Positions 32,567 through 41,838 of a DNA stretch of 64,000 bases are shown piece by piece. The notes under the pieces were generated by a model. That model did not search any database. It worked only from the letters and a program-made list of their open reading frames with translations, and was not told the origin of the DNA. Within the stretch, counting starts at the first letter, position 1. The number at the start of each line of letters is the position of its first letter. Location: assembly GCA_019117065.1 (NCBI GenBank), contig DXAK01000008.1:124001-188000 (forward strand), in the 5' to 3' direction. A program made the position numbers and the translations under genes. This stretch comes from Candidatus Mediterraneibacter pullicola. Lineage in GTDB: Bacteria; Bacillota; Clostridia; Lachnospirales; Lachnospiraceae.

Positions 32567-34399
32567 TTATACCTCTGCGTCAAGAAGTTCGTCTACAAAA
32601 CGGGAAGGAGATACCTCTTTCCCGTTTTTTGTCTTTACATAGCAGATTTTAAGTATTTCTTTAGCGCGTGTCATCCCCACATAGAAAAGCCTTCTCTCCT
32701 CTTCGGTCTCCCTGTCCGTCTTTGCTTTCTTGTATGGCATCTGTCCTTCGTTCGCTCCCACAAGAAAAACAGTATCAAATTCCAACCCTTTTGCAGCGTG
32801 AAGCGTCATCAGGCGCACGCCCTCTCTGGCTGTGTCCCTGCGCTGTTCTTTTTTTCTAAGCGCTTCCGAGTATTCCTCCACGTGCCGGAACCACTCTTCC
32901 AAAGAGGTAAACGGTCTCGCCGCCTCACTGATCTCCGCAAGCACTTCATTTAAATCCGAGCGTTCCACCTTATGCGTGTATGCGTAATCTTTCAGGAAAT
33001 CGTCATACCCGATCCGCTTTCGTATATATTGAATTGCAGCATAGGGCGCCATGTGCGCAATCATTTTTATATCCCACTCAAACTGATCGATCCGGTCAAT
33101 CATCCAATCCTTGTCACAGTAAAATTTCCTCATGTCCTCAAAAGAAACACCGCCCGATACACTGTCCCGCCCGATATAGCGTTTCGGCCGGTTCATGACC
33201 TGAAGCAGATCCTTGCGGCTTATCTGGCCCATCCCCAGACGGAAGTATGCCTGTATATCTTTCGCGATAAAATGATCATAGATGTTGGGCAGGTGCTCTC
33301 TCATATAGAAAGGAATTTTTCTCTCGACCAGTTCCTCCGCAACGGGCCGCGCATCAGTATGGATGCGGAACAAAACCGCAATCTCATCCGAAGGCACGCC
33401 GCTTTTAATGCGTTTCTCAATCTCCTCTGCAGCATACTGTGCCTCCTCGTTGGGGTCTTTCAATTCCTGAACATGAAGGAAATCACCCTGTCCTCTGGCA
33501 GGCGAGACCGTTTTCTGAAACCGTTTTTCATTATTTCCGATCACCTTGAGCGAGTTTCTGACAATATTGGCGGTGGAACGGTAATTCACATCCAGCACAA
33601 TTTGTTCCGCCTCAGGATAATCTTTCCGAAACTGAAACATAATCTCAGGATCTGCGCCGCGAAAGCCATAGATCGCCTGATCATCGTCTCCCACCACAAA
33701 AAGATTATTCTCCGGAAGCGCCAACATTCGGATCACGTCATACTGCACACGGTTAATATCCTGAAACTCATCTACAAGAATGTATCTGAATTTCTTCTGC
33801 CACTGTGCGAGTATATCCGGCCGCGAGGCAAAAAGCTCATAGCAGACAACAAGCATATCGTCAAAATCGACCTTCCGCAGGCCTTTTCTCTGTTTCTCAT
33901 ACTCTCTGTATATATCACGGAAGTTTTCTGCGCCACATTTTGCGGACACAAACTGCCCGATATCCGCACGGTTATTCTTTACTTTCCCGATTTCCTCCGC
34001 AATATCCCTCAAGAAATCTTCCTCGTCAAATACATCTAAATTCTGTCCGCTCACCACAGAGCGCAGAATCTGGTATTTTTCTTCCTCCGAGAGCACATTC
34101 TGCGGTCCGAAGCGGTACGCCCACTTTAAAATACCATAATAAATCCCGTGAAAAGTTCCTGCTGTCACGGGAATGTCCTGCCTACCCATCAGAGCGCACA
34201 ACCTTGTCTTCATCTCTGCCGCTGCATATCGCGTAAAGGTAATGACTAAGATTTCTTCCGGTTTTACATGACATTCTTCTATCAGATACCTGACTCTATT
34301 CACAATCGTCAGCGTTTTACCCGAACCGGGCCCTGCCAGTACCTGACAGGGCCCCTCTTTATGGCAGACAGCCTTTTTCTGTGATTGATTAAACCCCAT
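32567..34399 (-). CDS. UvrD/PcrA-type ATP-dependent DNA helicase
   Basis: A 610-residue superfamily 1A helicase with motif I AGPGSGKTLTIVNRV, motif Ia ITFTRYAAAEMK, motif II LVDEFQDINRVQYD, motif III VGDDDQAIYGFRGA, motif IV LDVNYRST, motif V LMTLHAAKGLEFDTVFLVG and motif VI EERRLFYVGMTRA. It is about 100 residues shorter than PcrA and lacks its C-terminal RNA-polymerase-binding tail, so it may be a paralogue rather than the main housekeeping enzyme. Start lies 3 bp after the gltX stop; the sir2-like, gltX and helicase genes appear to form one operon. Confidence 0.93.
   Translation of the reverse strand: MGFNQSQKKAVCHKEGPCQVLAGPGSGKTLTIVNRVRYLIEECHVKPEEILVITFTRYAAAEMKTRLCALMGRQDIPVTAGTFHGIYYGILKWAYRFGPQNVLSEEEKYQILRSVVSGQNLDVFDEEDFLRDIAEEIGKVKNNRADIGQFVSAKCGAENFRDIYREYEKQRKGLRKVDFDDMLVVCYELFASRPDILAQWQKKFRYILVDEFQDINRVQYDVIRMLALPENNLFVVGDDDQAIYGFRGADPEIMFQFRKDYPEAEQIVLDVNYRSTANIVRNSLKVIGNNEKRFQKTVSPARGQGDFLHVQELKDPNEEAQYAAEEIEKRIKSGVPSDEIAVLFRIHTDARPVAEELVERKIPFYMREHLPNIYDHFIAKDIQAYFRLGMGQISRKDLLQVMNRPKRYIGRDSVSGGVSFEDMRKFYCDKDWMIDRIDQFEWDIKMIAHMAPYAAIQYIRKRIGYDDFLKDYAYTHKVERSDLNEVLAEISEAARPFTSLEEWFRHVEEYSEALRKKEQRRDTAREGVRLMTLHAAKGLEFDTVFLVGANEGQMPYKKAKTDRETEEERRLFYVGMTRAKEILKICYVKTKNGKEVSPSRFVDELLDAEV
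32597..32630 (+). terminator. Terminator of DUF1292 gene, inside the helicase reading frame
   Basis: AAAACGGGAA (32597-32606) pairs with TTCCCGTTTT (32619-32628), followed by further T residues. It sits inside the last codons of the helicase gene on the opposite strand, so the DNA serves both as code and as plus-strand terminator. Confidence 0.75.
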
Positions 34400-34402
34400 T
34401 TC

Positions 34403-35860
34403 TTAACTCAGCTTTTCAATCCCCGCGCTGATCCTTCGCAGAGATTCCTCTTTTCCGAATACTTCCATCAGCTCCGTCGCGCCGCCCGGCGTATTTTGCT
34501 TTCCTGACACCGCAGTGCGCAGCGGCCACATCACATACCCGATCTTATATCCTTTTTCTTCTGCAAACCCTTTGAGCATCTCAAAAAGCGCATCGTTGCT
34601 GTAGTCTTCCTGTTCTTCAAGAAGAGGATACACTTCTTTGAGAAGGGCAAGCCCCTTCTCGGGATCTGTCTTCATCTTCTTGTGCCTGTACAGCTCGTTG
34701 TCATACTCCGGCATCTCCTCGAAGAAGTCGATCTGCTCTGCAATATCCGGGAAAATCTCGATTCTTGTCTTAACCAGAGCTGCAATCTTTTTCAGATCAT
34801 AATCCTTTGTCACCGTCTCTTTGATATAGGGTTCAGCCAACTCATAAAACCGGTCAAAATCCATGGCTTTTAAGTACTCCCCATTCATCCATTTCAATTT
34901 CACAGTGTCGAATACGGCAGGGGACTTACTCATGTGACGGTAATCAAAAGCCTCCACCAATTCCTCAAGAGAAAAGATTTCCCTGTTGTCTGACGGACAC
35001 CATCCCAGCAGCGCTACATAGTTGACCACAGCCTCAGACACAAACCCTTGATCAATCAGATCCTCGTAGGAAGAGTGTCCGCACCGCTTGCTCAGTTTCT
35101 TGTGGTTCTCATCCGTGATCAGCGGACAGTGTACATACACTGGTACCTCCCATCCAAACGCCTCATAAAGACGGTTGTACTTAGGCGCGGAAGAAAGGTA
35201 TTCGTTTCCTCTTACCACATGCGTGATGCCCATAAGATGGTCGTCGATTACGTTTGCAAAATTATAGGTTGGAAATCCGTCCGATTTGATAAGGATCATG
35301 TCGTCCAGTTCGCTGTTCGGCACGGTGATATCTCCGTAGATCTCATCGTGGAATGTTGTCTCCCCTTCATTGGGTACATTAAGACGGATAACCCACGGTT
35401 TGCCTGCCGCCAGATTTGCATCCACCTCTTCCCTGCTCAGCCCGAGACAGTGCTTGTCATAGACCACGATGTCTGTCCCGTCATCAGAGACTGATGTCTT
35501 CAAAGAGTCCAGACGCTCTTTGTCACAGAAACAGTAATACGCGTCTCCCTGCTCCACAAGCTGTTTCGCGTACTTCAGGTAAAGCCCCGACGCCTGTCTC
35601 TCACTCTGCACATACGGGCCGTACCCCTTATCCCGGTCTGGCCCCTCATCGTGGATCAGTCCTGTCTTCTCTAGTGTCCGGTATATAATATCAAGAGCTC
35701 CTTCCACAAAACGCTCCTGATCTGTATCTTCCACCCGGAGAATGAAATCTCCTCCCTCGTGTTTGGCGATCAGGTACGCATAGAGCGCTGTCCTTAAATT
35801 CCCTACGTGCATCCGGCCTGTCGGGCTCGGAGCAAATCTTGTCCTTACTCTGTTACTCAT
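34403..35860 (-). CDS. gltX: Glutamyl-tRNA synthetase
   Basis: A 485-residue class I synthetase charging tRNA-Glu (and often tRNA-Gln for later amidation). The HIGH-type signature is [20 protein letters not shown], the KMSKS-type loop reads [13 protein letters not shown], and the Rossmann region and C-terminal anticodon-binding helices are complete. An inserted motif [18 protein letters not shown] is typical of bacterial GluRS. Start: ATG ending at 35860 with GGAGAG upstream. It lies 27 bp behind the sirtuin-like gene. Confidence 0.96.
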   Translation of the reverse strand: MSNRVRTRFAPSPTGRMHVGNLRTALYAYLIAKHEGGDFILRVEDTDQERFVEGALDIIYRTLEKTGLIHDEGPDRDKGYGPYVQSERQASGLYLKYAKQLVEQGDAYYCFCDKERLDSLKTSVSDDGTDIVVYDKHCLGLSREEVDANLAAGKPWVIRLNVPNEGETTFHDEIYGDITVPNSELDDMILIKSDGFPTYNFANVIDDHLMGITHVVRGNEYLSSAPKYNRLYEAFGWEVPVYVHCPLITDENHKKLSKRCGHSSYEDLIDQGFVSEAVVNYVALLGWCPSDNREIFSLEELVEAFDYRHMSKSPAVFDTVKLKWMNGEYLKAMDFDRFYELAEPYIKETVTKDYDLKKIAALVKTRIEIFPDIAEQIDFFEEMPEYDNELYRHKKMKTDPEKGLALLKEVYPLLEEQEDYSNDALFEMLKGFAEEKGYKIGYVMWPLRTAVSGKQNTPGGATELMEVFGKEESLRRISAGIEKLS

Positions 35861-35887
35861 TTTCTCTCTCCAATTCTAGTCTGTATT

Positions 35888-36628
35888 TTAGTTCTCACAC
35901 TCTGAAACCAATCTCTCCAGGAAATCATCGCACCGCCCATACACGATGATGTCCGCCCTCTGGTCCGAATAGTGTTCTGACTCTGTCACAAGAATCAGGC
36001 TCGCGCCTGTATAATACTGCAGCATTTGGCTGCACAGCGGTGTGGTCAGATTCGCTCCCAGCACAAGGAGAATCTCCGCTTTCTCCACTTCTTCCGCCGC
36101 CCGTGTCATAAGGCTGTTATCAATCATTTCCCCAAAAAGGCATATCTTCGGGCGGATCGCCACAAGGCACTGTTCACATAAAGGCACGCCTTTCGCCTCC
36201 CTCATGTACTCAATGGGATAATGCCTCCCGCAGTTTGGGCAGAAATTCTCAAACACTGTCCCTCTTAGATTCACCACATTCGTACATCCGGCTCTGTCCT
36301 CAAGCCCTGCGATGCGGCGTGTGATAATGGAGTGGACAAGCCCGTAATCCTGAAGTTTTTTCAGCATGTGGAACCCTTTTCCCGGAGGCATCTCGGCCAC
36401 TTTAAGGATAACCTCTTTGTAAAATCGGAAGAACAATTCCTTCCTCGCTGAATAAAAGCTGCTGCTGAGCATCTCTTCATAAGAGTATCCGTATTTTTCT
36501 TCAATCTCATAAGATTCCACACCATCCCTCAAGAGAGGATATCCACTCTCCATCATCAAACCTGAACCGCTCAAAATCACAGTGTATCTGCTGTCTCTGA
36601 GTATCTGGAGTATATTTCTTTCTCCCAT
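35888..36628 (-). CDS. Sir2-fold protein lacking catalytic residues
   Basis: A 246-residue protein with a sirtuin layout: NAD-loop-like segment VILSGSGLMMESGYPLLRDG (GAG-x-S and PDFR replaced), a zinc ribbon with two CxxC pairs (CPNCGRHY, CEQC) and LVLGANLTTPLCSQML, the usual GTSL-x-V-x-P region. The catalytic His (normally in HGS) is Arg in VVNLRGTVFENFC. The TQN-x-D motif reads TRRIAGLEDRAG, losing Gln, Asn and Asp. Deacetylase activity is therefore unlikely; NAD/ADP-ribose binding or a structural role remains possible. It is the first gene of an operon with gltX and a helicase, behind a clear promoter. Confidence 0.85.
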   Translation of the reverse strand: MGERNILQILRDSRYTVILSGSGLMMESGYPLLRDGVESYEIEEKYGYSYEEMLSSSFYSARKELFFRFYKEVILKVAEMPPGKGFHMLKKLQDYGLVHSIITRRIAGLEDRAGCTNVVNLRGTVFENFCPNCGRHYPIEYMREAKGVPLCEQCLVAIRPKICLFGEMIDNSLMTRAAEEVEKAEILLVLGANLTTPLCSQMLQYYTGASLILVTESEHYSDQRADIIVYGRCDDFLERLVSECEN

Positions 36629-36678
36629 AAAACCCCTCCCTTCTGCCGTATCCGGCAGCGGTCCTTCTATACAGAAAT

Positions 36679-36707
36679 ATTATAAAGCATATCGGAGGAA
36701 TCTTCAA
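36679..36707 (-). promoter_or_regulatory. Promoter of the sir2-like/gltX/helicase operon
   Basis: On the minus strand TTGAAG (36707-36702) and TATAAT (36684-36679) are 17 bases apart. The expected start near 36672 gives a leader of about 45 bases. Confidence 0.7.
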
Positions 36708-36735
36708 TAAACACCTGTTTTTTGCGCGGGATCCA

Positions 36736-37776
36736 TCACTTCTGCAGCAACTGTATGGTTTCTGGAATACCGCCTGTATCGGTCAGGGAACAGTCCACTG
36801 CGTCAATTGTGCTGATACATGCGCCGTCGAATGCTCCCGGAGCAAACCGAGTCACTTTCGCCGGAACTTTATAGCTTCCCGTTCTCGCCGCCGGAAAGCT
36901 TAGAATACATGTCCCGCCATCCGACAAAAGCACTCCGTCTTCCGTACAGTATACGCCTGACGGCGCAGTCTCAAACCACTCCAGCTCCGCAAGGCCGGCA
37001 AACGCGCCCTGCGCGATGTATGTAATATTTGCCGGGATATAGATTTCACAGATTCCGCCCGGAGCATGGATGAACGCTCCAGAAGCAATTCCCGTACAGC
37101 CTTCCGAGGGCAGAACCATACAGCCGTCTTCGATGAGAAGCGAATCCGTCACACCACAGATCATTCCAGACTCATCCACAAGGAATCCATCTATTGCTAG
37201 CGGGACTGAGACGCCCGGATCATCTGTGGAATCCGTGGCCGGCGGAAGTATTGCCTCCGGATTGCCCGGCACTGCGGGTACTTCTATCTCCGGCTCCTCC
37301 GGCATTGCGGGTACTTCTGGCTCCGAATTGCCCGGCACTATCGGTACTGTCGTGGATTCACCCATCTCGCCCGCTCCCTCTGGGACTTTCAAGGCAGGTT
37401 CATCCACAGCCGGAGGCAGCGCGACCTCTGCTTCTGTCTCAGAAATATTCTCAGTATACGCCGGCAGTACAGACTCTTCGATCTCCCAAACTGACAAAGC
37501 CGCTGGGATATCAATCCCTTTATCCGCAGCTCCATCATCCGGTTCCGCTGCAATCTCTGCAGGCACGGTCTTCTCCATTATTCCCGCTGCTGCAGTCTCT
37601 TCTGCCGGATTCTCTTCAGGCAAATACTCTGCAACGATCTCAGGGCGTACATATTCCGTACAATATCCTCTGCCTGCCACTATCCCAAACCCGAGAAGAA
37701 CGATCAGAATTCTAATCATCCTTGCAGATTTTTCTGTTGTCTTGACTCCCTCATAAAATATTTCACACCGTTCCAT
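36736..37776 (-). CDS. Secreted leucine-rich-repeat (BspA-like) protein with Pro/Glu-rich repeats
   Basis: A 346-residue protein. A basic stretch and hydrophobic helix (MIRILIVLLGFGIVAG, near residues 20-35) act as signal or anchor. A long Glu/Pro/Ala-rich linker contains a tandem 11-residue repeat of the form EVPAVPGNPEA. The C-terminal ~150 residues hold LRR_5-type repeats (GIASGAFIHAPGGICEIYIP, YIAQGAFAGLAELEWFETA, RFAPGAFDGACISTIDAV). Such proteins are usually at the cell surface and may bind host or community ligands. Start: ATG ending at 37776 behind AAAGGAAAGG; a GTG eight codons earlier has no ribosome site. The exact function is unknown. Confidence 0.8.
   Translation of the reverse strand: MERCEIFYEGVKTTEKSARMIRILIVLLGFGIVAGRGYCTEYVRPEIVAEYLPEENPAEETAAAGIMEKTVPAEIAAEPDDGAADKGIDIPAALSVWEIEESVLPAYTENISETEAEVALPPAVDEPALKVPEGAGEMGESTTVPIVPGNSEPEVPAMPEEPEIEVPAVPGNPEAILPPATDSTDDPGVSVPLAIDGFLVDESGMICGVTDSLLIEDGCMVLPSEGCTGIASGAFIHAPGGICEIYIPANITYIAQGAFAGLAELEWFETAPSGVYCTEDGVLLSDGGTCILSFPAARTGSYKVPAKVTRFAPGAFDGACISTIDAVDCSLTDTGGIPETIQLLQK
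37255..37353. repeat. Imperfect 33-bp tandem repeat (three copies) in the LRR-protein gene
   Basis: Three consecutive ~33-bp units beginning CTCCGG and containing GGCACTGCGGGTACTTCT-like cores encode the 11-residue Pro/Glu repeat. Copy number could vary between strains by slippage. Confidence 0.65.
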
Positions 37777-37855
37777 TTGAAATACCTTTCCTTTCTTCAC
37801 CGCAATATCTTAGGAAATATTTTCCATATTTTCTTCCACAGGATAAGGTACCAGA

Positions 37856-37891
37856 GAAAAAGGAATGCCGCAATCTTTTGCAACATTCCTT
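37856..37891 (-). terminator. Terminator after purB
   Basis: On the minus strand AAGGAATG (37891-37884) pairs with CATTCCTT (37867-37860), followed by TTTTT. It lies about 25 bp past the purB stop codon. Confidence 0.75.
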
Positions 37892-37915
37892 TGCAAGTTT
37901 TTGTTTTTGCGCGGT

Positions 37916-39349
37916 TTAGACGTTAATCTCCGCCGTAAGTCCGAGGATATCCTCATTTTCCTTGAGAAGAGGATGTATCACATTCTTTAAGTACGCCTCC
38001 ACCTGCTCTTTTGCACGTCCAACGTATTTTGCCGGGTCCATGGTCTTCTCCAAGTCCTCAAGACTGAGATTGAACGCCGGATCCTTTGCGATCAGTTCCA
38101 GAAGATTGTTGTCCATCCCCTTTTCTTTGACATTCTTTCCCGCTTCCATAGAGAGTTCCCTGATCCGCTCGTGAAGTTCCTGCCTGTCCCCTCCGGCCTT
38201 GACCGCGTCCATCATAATATTTTCCGTGGCCATGAAGGGAAGCTCTGACAGAAGGCGTTTCTCAATGACCTTAGGATACACGACGAGACCGTCCACTACA
38301 TTGAGGCACAGGTCAAGAATTCCGTCAATGGCAAGGAAGCCCTCCGGCACGCTTAACCGCTTATTCGCAGAATCATCTAGGGTACGTTCAAACCATTGAG
38401 CCGCCGAGGTGATCGCCGGGTTTAACGCGTCCACCATCACATAACGGGACAAGGAGGCGATGCGCTCGCTTCTCATGGGATTTCTCTTGTATGCCATGGC
38501 GGAGGAACCAATCTGTGTTTTCTCAAAGGGCTCTTCCACTTCTTTTAAATGTTGGAGAAGCCGGATATCATTAGAGAACTTATGGGCGCTTGCCGCAATG
38601 CCCGCCAGTACATTAAGCACCCTTGTGTCAGTCTTTCTTGAATACGTCTGTCCTGACACCGGATAGCATGCTGAAAATCCCATCTTCTCCGCGATCATCG
38701 GATCGATCCTGTCGATCTTCTCCTGATCCCCGTCAAACAGCTCAAGAAAACTTGCCTGCGTTCCTGTCGTCCCTTTTGAGCCGAGAAGCTTCAGGCTTCC
38801 AAGCACATAATCAAGATCTTCCAGATCCATGGCAAACTCCTGTATCCAAAGTGCCGCTCTTTTTCCAACTGTGGTCGGCTGAGCCGGCTGGAAATGGGTG
38901 AATGCCAGTGTAGGCTGGCTCTTCTGCTCTTCGGCGAACTTTGCAAGCTCTGCGATCACATTGACCAGTTTCCTGCGCACCAGCTTCAGCGCTTCGGACA
39001 TTACGATAATATCTGTGTTGTCACCCACATAACAGGACGTGGCCCCCAGATGGATGATGCCCTTGGCTTTCGGACACTGGACGCCGTAGGCATACACATG
39101 GGACATTACGTCATGGCGCACGATACGTTCTCGCTCCTTCGCCACATCATAGTTGATATCGTCGGCATGGCTTCTCAATTCTTCGATCTGTTCATCCGTG
39201 ATATTTAATCCTAGTTCCTTCTCTGTCTCCGCAAGGGCGATCCAGAGTCTCCTCCATGTGCGGAACTTCTTGTCCGGGGAAAAGATGTACTGCATTTCCT
39301 TGCTCGCATAACGCTCTGAAAGCGGACTTACATAACGGTCATGTGACAT
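37916..39349 (-). CDS. purB: Adenylosuccinate lyase
   Basis: A 477-residue member of the fumarase/aspartase superfamily, catalysing two steps of purine synthesis (SAICAR to AICAR and adenylosuccinate to AMP). The flexible-loop signature IGSSAMAYKRNPMRSERI contains the catalytic serine region; IIHLGATSCYVGDNTD and FTHFQPAQPTTVGKRA hold the active-site His residues. Length and motifs fit the family. Start: ATG ending at 39349 after AAGGAGATAAG. It follows purF in the same direction with a 184-bp gap. Confidence 0.96.
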   Translation of the reverse strand: MSHDRYVSPLSERYASKEMQYIFSPDKKFRTWRRLWIALAETEKELGLNITDEQIEELRSHADDINYDVAKERERIVRHDVMSHVYAYGVQCPKAKGIIHLGATSCYVGDNTDIIVMSEALKLVRRKLVNVIAELAKFAEEQKSQPTLAFTHFQPAQPTTVGKRAALWIQEFAMDLEDLDYVLGSLKLLGSKGTTGTQASFLELFDGDQEKIDRIDPMIAEKMGFSACYPVSGQTYSRKTDTRVLNVLAGIAASAHKFSNDIRLLQHLKEVEEPFEKTQIGSSAMAYKRNPMRSERIASLSRYVMVDALNPAITSAAQWFERTLDDSANKRLSVPEGFLAIDGILDLCLNVVDGLVVYPKVIEKRLLSELPFMATENIMMDAVKAGGDRQELHERIRELSMEAGKNVKEKGMDNNLLELIAKDPAFNLSLEDLEKTMDPAKYVGRAKEQVEAYLKNVIHPLLKENEDILGLTAEINV

Positions 39350-39533
39350 GTTCTTATCTCCTTATCTGTATGATGATATATACACAACTATTATACTAAC
39401 ATTTGTCCCCTGCCTCATGCAAGCCCAAATCACCAACATCTGTTCCGTACGCCATGCCCCGCATCATCAAGATCTGTTCCATGTGCCGTACAGCCTCCGG
39501 CCGCCGCATCTGCCCGGATAACAGAAAAGCTTT
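39350..39533. other. purF-purB intergenic region with short direct repeats
   Basis: It contains two imperfect copies of a ~25-base sequence (CATCTGTTCCGTACGCCATG and ATCTGTTCCATGTGCCGTAC). No convincing terminator or coding potential was seen. Confidence 0.35.
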
Positions 39534-40961
39534 CTATTCAAATGCCAGACTGATATCTTCCTCTGGCACTTCCATCGGATAATTTCCGGTAAAGCATGCG
39601 TCACAGTAGGACAAGTCCCCCACCATATCTTTTAGCATTCCAATCTCCATATACCCCAGAGAATCGGCCCCGATCATCTCTCGGATCTGCTCCGGCGTGT
39701 GCGTGTGCGCGATGAGCTGGTCGCCGGACGGCACATCCGTCCCAAAGTAACACGGATATAGGAATGGCGGCGCGCTGATCCTCACATGAACCTCTTCTGC
39801 ACCTGCTTGTTTCAACATCTTTATAATATTTGCGCAAGTTGTTCCCCGCACGATAGAGTCATCTACCATGATTACCCGCTTTCCCTTCACCACCTCGGGT
39901 ATGACGCTAAGCTTGATCTTGACACTAGTCTCTCGTTCGCTCTGTTTTGGCTTGATAAAAGTACGTCCTACATAGCTGTTCTTGTGAAATCCGATCCCAT
40001 AAGGAATCCCTGATTGCTCCGAATACCCCTTTGCCGCCACCAAACCGGAATCCGGCACTCCTATCACAAGATCTGCCTCCACGGGATAAGACTTTGCCAG
40101 CGCTTTTCCCGCAAGGATCCGCGAATGATAGACATTGATCCCATCGATTGTACTGTCCGTGCGGGCAAAATAAATATATTCAAAGATACATCTCGCCTGC
40201 TTCTCCTTTGGGATTGCCATGCTCATATCTGAAACAATCCCTTTTTCCGAGATGGTCACAACTTCTCCGGGAAACACATCCCGGATGAACTCTGCGTCCA
40301 CCGCGGCAATGGCACAGCTCTCTGATGCAAGAAAATAGGTTTGATCCCGCTTCCCAATGCAAAGAGGTTTCAGTCCGAAGGGATCCCTTGCCCCAATCAT
40401 TTTACGCGGACTGCACACGACAAGCGCGTAAGCGCCTTTGATCTTCTTCATGGCATTTTTTACCGCTCCCTCCGCATTTTCCGTATTCAGGCGTTCCCTC
40501 GCCACATGGTAGGCGATCACCTCAGAGTCAATGGTTGTCTGAAAAATAGCACCTGTATACTCCAGTTCCTTTCTAAGCTCCACAGCATTGACCAGATTGC
40601 CGTTATGGGCGATGGAAAGGGTACCTTTCACGTAATTGATAACAAGAGGCTGTGCATTCTCCACCCGCGTTCCTCCTACTGTCGAATATCGCACATGCCC
40701 CACTCCTAGATTTCCCTTCAGTTCTAAAAGTGTCTCTTCATCAAAGACATCATTCACATGCCCCAGCCCCTTCTTTGACAGAAACCTTCTTCTGCCAAAC
40801 GTGTCGGTCACTGCAATTCCGCAGCTTTCCTGCCCTCTGTGCTGTAAGGCGAACAGCCCATAGTATACGGAGGCAGCCACGTCTTCTCCACCCAAGCTAT
40901 ACGCCCCGAATACTCCACACTCCTCACCCATTCCTGTTGCTACCCTCTCAAACTTTGTCAT
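39534..40961 (-). CDS. purF: Amidophosphoribosyltransferase
   Basis: A 475-residue enzyme catalysing the first committed step of purine synthesis (PRPP plus glutamine to phosphoribosylamine). A short propeptide precedes the nucleophile Cys in GEECGVFGAY, as in clostridial/Bacillus PurF. The glutaminase domain has VGHVRYSTVGG and SIAHNGNLVNA; the PRTase domain has the PRPP loop VIMVDDSIVRGTT. Cys residues in the C-terminal region (CDACFTGNYP) agree with the [4Fe-4S] cluster of the Bacillus-type enzyme. Start: ATG ending at 40961, nine bases after AAGGAG. The frame is open 76 codons upstream but that part overlaps the ABC ATPase gene and a terminator. Confidence 0.95.
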   Translation of the reverse strand: MTKFERVATGMGEECGVFGAYSLGGEDVAASVYYGLFALQHRGQESCGIAVTDTFGRRRFLSKKGLGHVNDVFDEETLLELKGNLGVGHVRYSTVGGTRVENAQPLVINYVKGTLSIAHNGNLVNAVELRKELEYTGAIFQTTIDSEVIAYHVARERLNTENAEGAVKNAMKKIKGAYALVVCSPRKMIGARDPFGLKPLCIGKRDQTYFLASESCAIAAVDAEFIRDVFPGEVVTISEKGIVSDMSMAIPKEKQARCIFEYIYFARTDSTIDGINVYHSRILAGKALAKSYPVEADLVIGVPDSGLVAAKGYSEQSGIPYGIGFHKNSYVGRTFIKPKQSERETSVKIKLSVIPEVVKGKRVIMVDDSIVRGTTCANIIKMLKQAGAEEVHVRISAPPFLYPCYFGTDVPSGDQLIAHTHTPEQIREMIGADSLGYMEIGMLKDMVGDLSYCDACFTGNYPMEVPEEDISLAFE

Positions 40962-40991
40962 CTCATCCTGCTCCTTTTCTTCTAAATTTCC

Positions 40992-41033
40992 CAAAAAAGG
41001 CAGAAGAAAAGACCAATACTTTTCTTCTGCCTT
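40992..41033 (-). terminator. Strong terminator between amino-acid ABC operon and purF
   Basis: A perfect 15-bp stem: AAGGCAGAAGAAAAG (40997-41011) and its complement (41019-41033), with T6 on the minus strand. Only ~30 bases separate the T run from the purF start codon. Confidence 0.88.
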
Positions 41034-41040
41034 GAAGTTC

Positions 41041-41826
41041 CTATCCATTTGTATATCTCGACAAAAACTGTCTCGTTCTCTCCTCTTTCGGGTTTTCAAA
41101 CACTTCTTCCGGCGTGCCTTTTTCCGTGATACGCCCGTCATCCATGAAGATAACCTGACTGGACACATCCCTTGCGAACGCCATCTCATGTGTGACGATA
41201 ATCATGGTCGTCTCTTGATCCGCCAGCCCTTTGATCACTTTTAGCACCTCGCCGGTCAGTTCCGGATCCAGCGCCGAGGTCGGCTCGTCAAAGCAGAGAA
41301 TATCCGGCTTTAACGCCAGCGCCCTCGCGATCGCCACTCTCTGACACTGACCGCCTGAAAGCTGATGGGGATAATTATTTATCCTGTCAGACAGGCCCAT
41401 CTGTCCTAGCAGCGTCTTCGCCTCCTGCTCAATCTGTGCGTGAATCTCCTTTTTCCGGGACTTATAATCCGGCTTCTCTTTCTCGAGAAGCTCCTTCGCC
41501 AGCATCACATTTTCCAACGCTGTGTACTGCGGGAACAGATTAAAGGACTGGAACACAAGACCGAAATGTAGACGTTTCCGCCGTATCTCGCTCTCCTGCT
41601 TGGTCTCAGGGTCGTTTCCGTCGAACAACGTCTCGCCATTCACCCTGATCACACCGCCATCCGGCCGTTCCAGAAAATTCAGGCATCGGAGCAATGTAGT
41701 TTTACCGCTTCCTGAGGATCCAATCAGGGACAATACCTTTCCTTTTTCCAGAGAGAAGCTGATATCCTTCAATACTTCCGTGTTTCCAAAGCTTTTGCTT
41801 ACATGCTGTACTTCCAATATTGCCAT
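41041..41826 (-). CDS. Polar amino acid ABC transporter ATP-binding protein
   Basis: A 261-residue ATPase of the GlnQ/HisP type: Walker A GSSGSGKTTLLRCLN, Q-loop FQSFNLFPQYTALENV, signature LSGGQCQRVAIARAL, Walker B ILCFDEPTSALDPEL and H-loop VTHEMAFARDV. It drives uptake through the permease encoded 12 bp upstream. Start: ATG ending at 41826, eight bases after AGGAGG; a GTG three codons earlier overlaps that site. It is the last gene of the SBP-permease-ATPase operon. Confidence 0.95.
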   Translation of the reverse strand: MAILEVQHVSKSFGNTEVLKDISFSLEKGKVLSLIGSSGSGKTTLLRCLNFLERPDGGVIRVNGETLFDGNDPETKQESEIRRKRLHFGLVFQSFNLFPQYTALENVMLAKELLEKEKPDYKSRKKEIHAQIEQEAKTLLGQMGLSDRINNYPHQLSGGQCQRVAIARALALKPDILCFDEPTSALDPELTGEVLKVIKGLADQETTMIIVTHEMAFARDVSSQVIFMDDGRITEKGTPEEVFENPKEERTRQFLSRYTNG

Positions 41827-41838
41827 CTGCTCCACCTC

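Noticed and set aside
40962..41189. N-terminal extension of purF by 76 codons
   Set aside because: It would overlap the ABC ATPase gene and pass through a strong terminator. The ATG at 40961 has a good ribosome site and gives the standard propeptide length.
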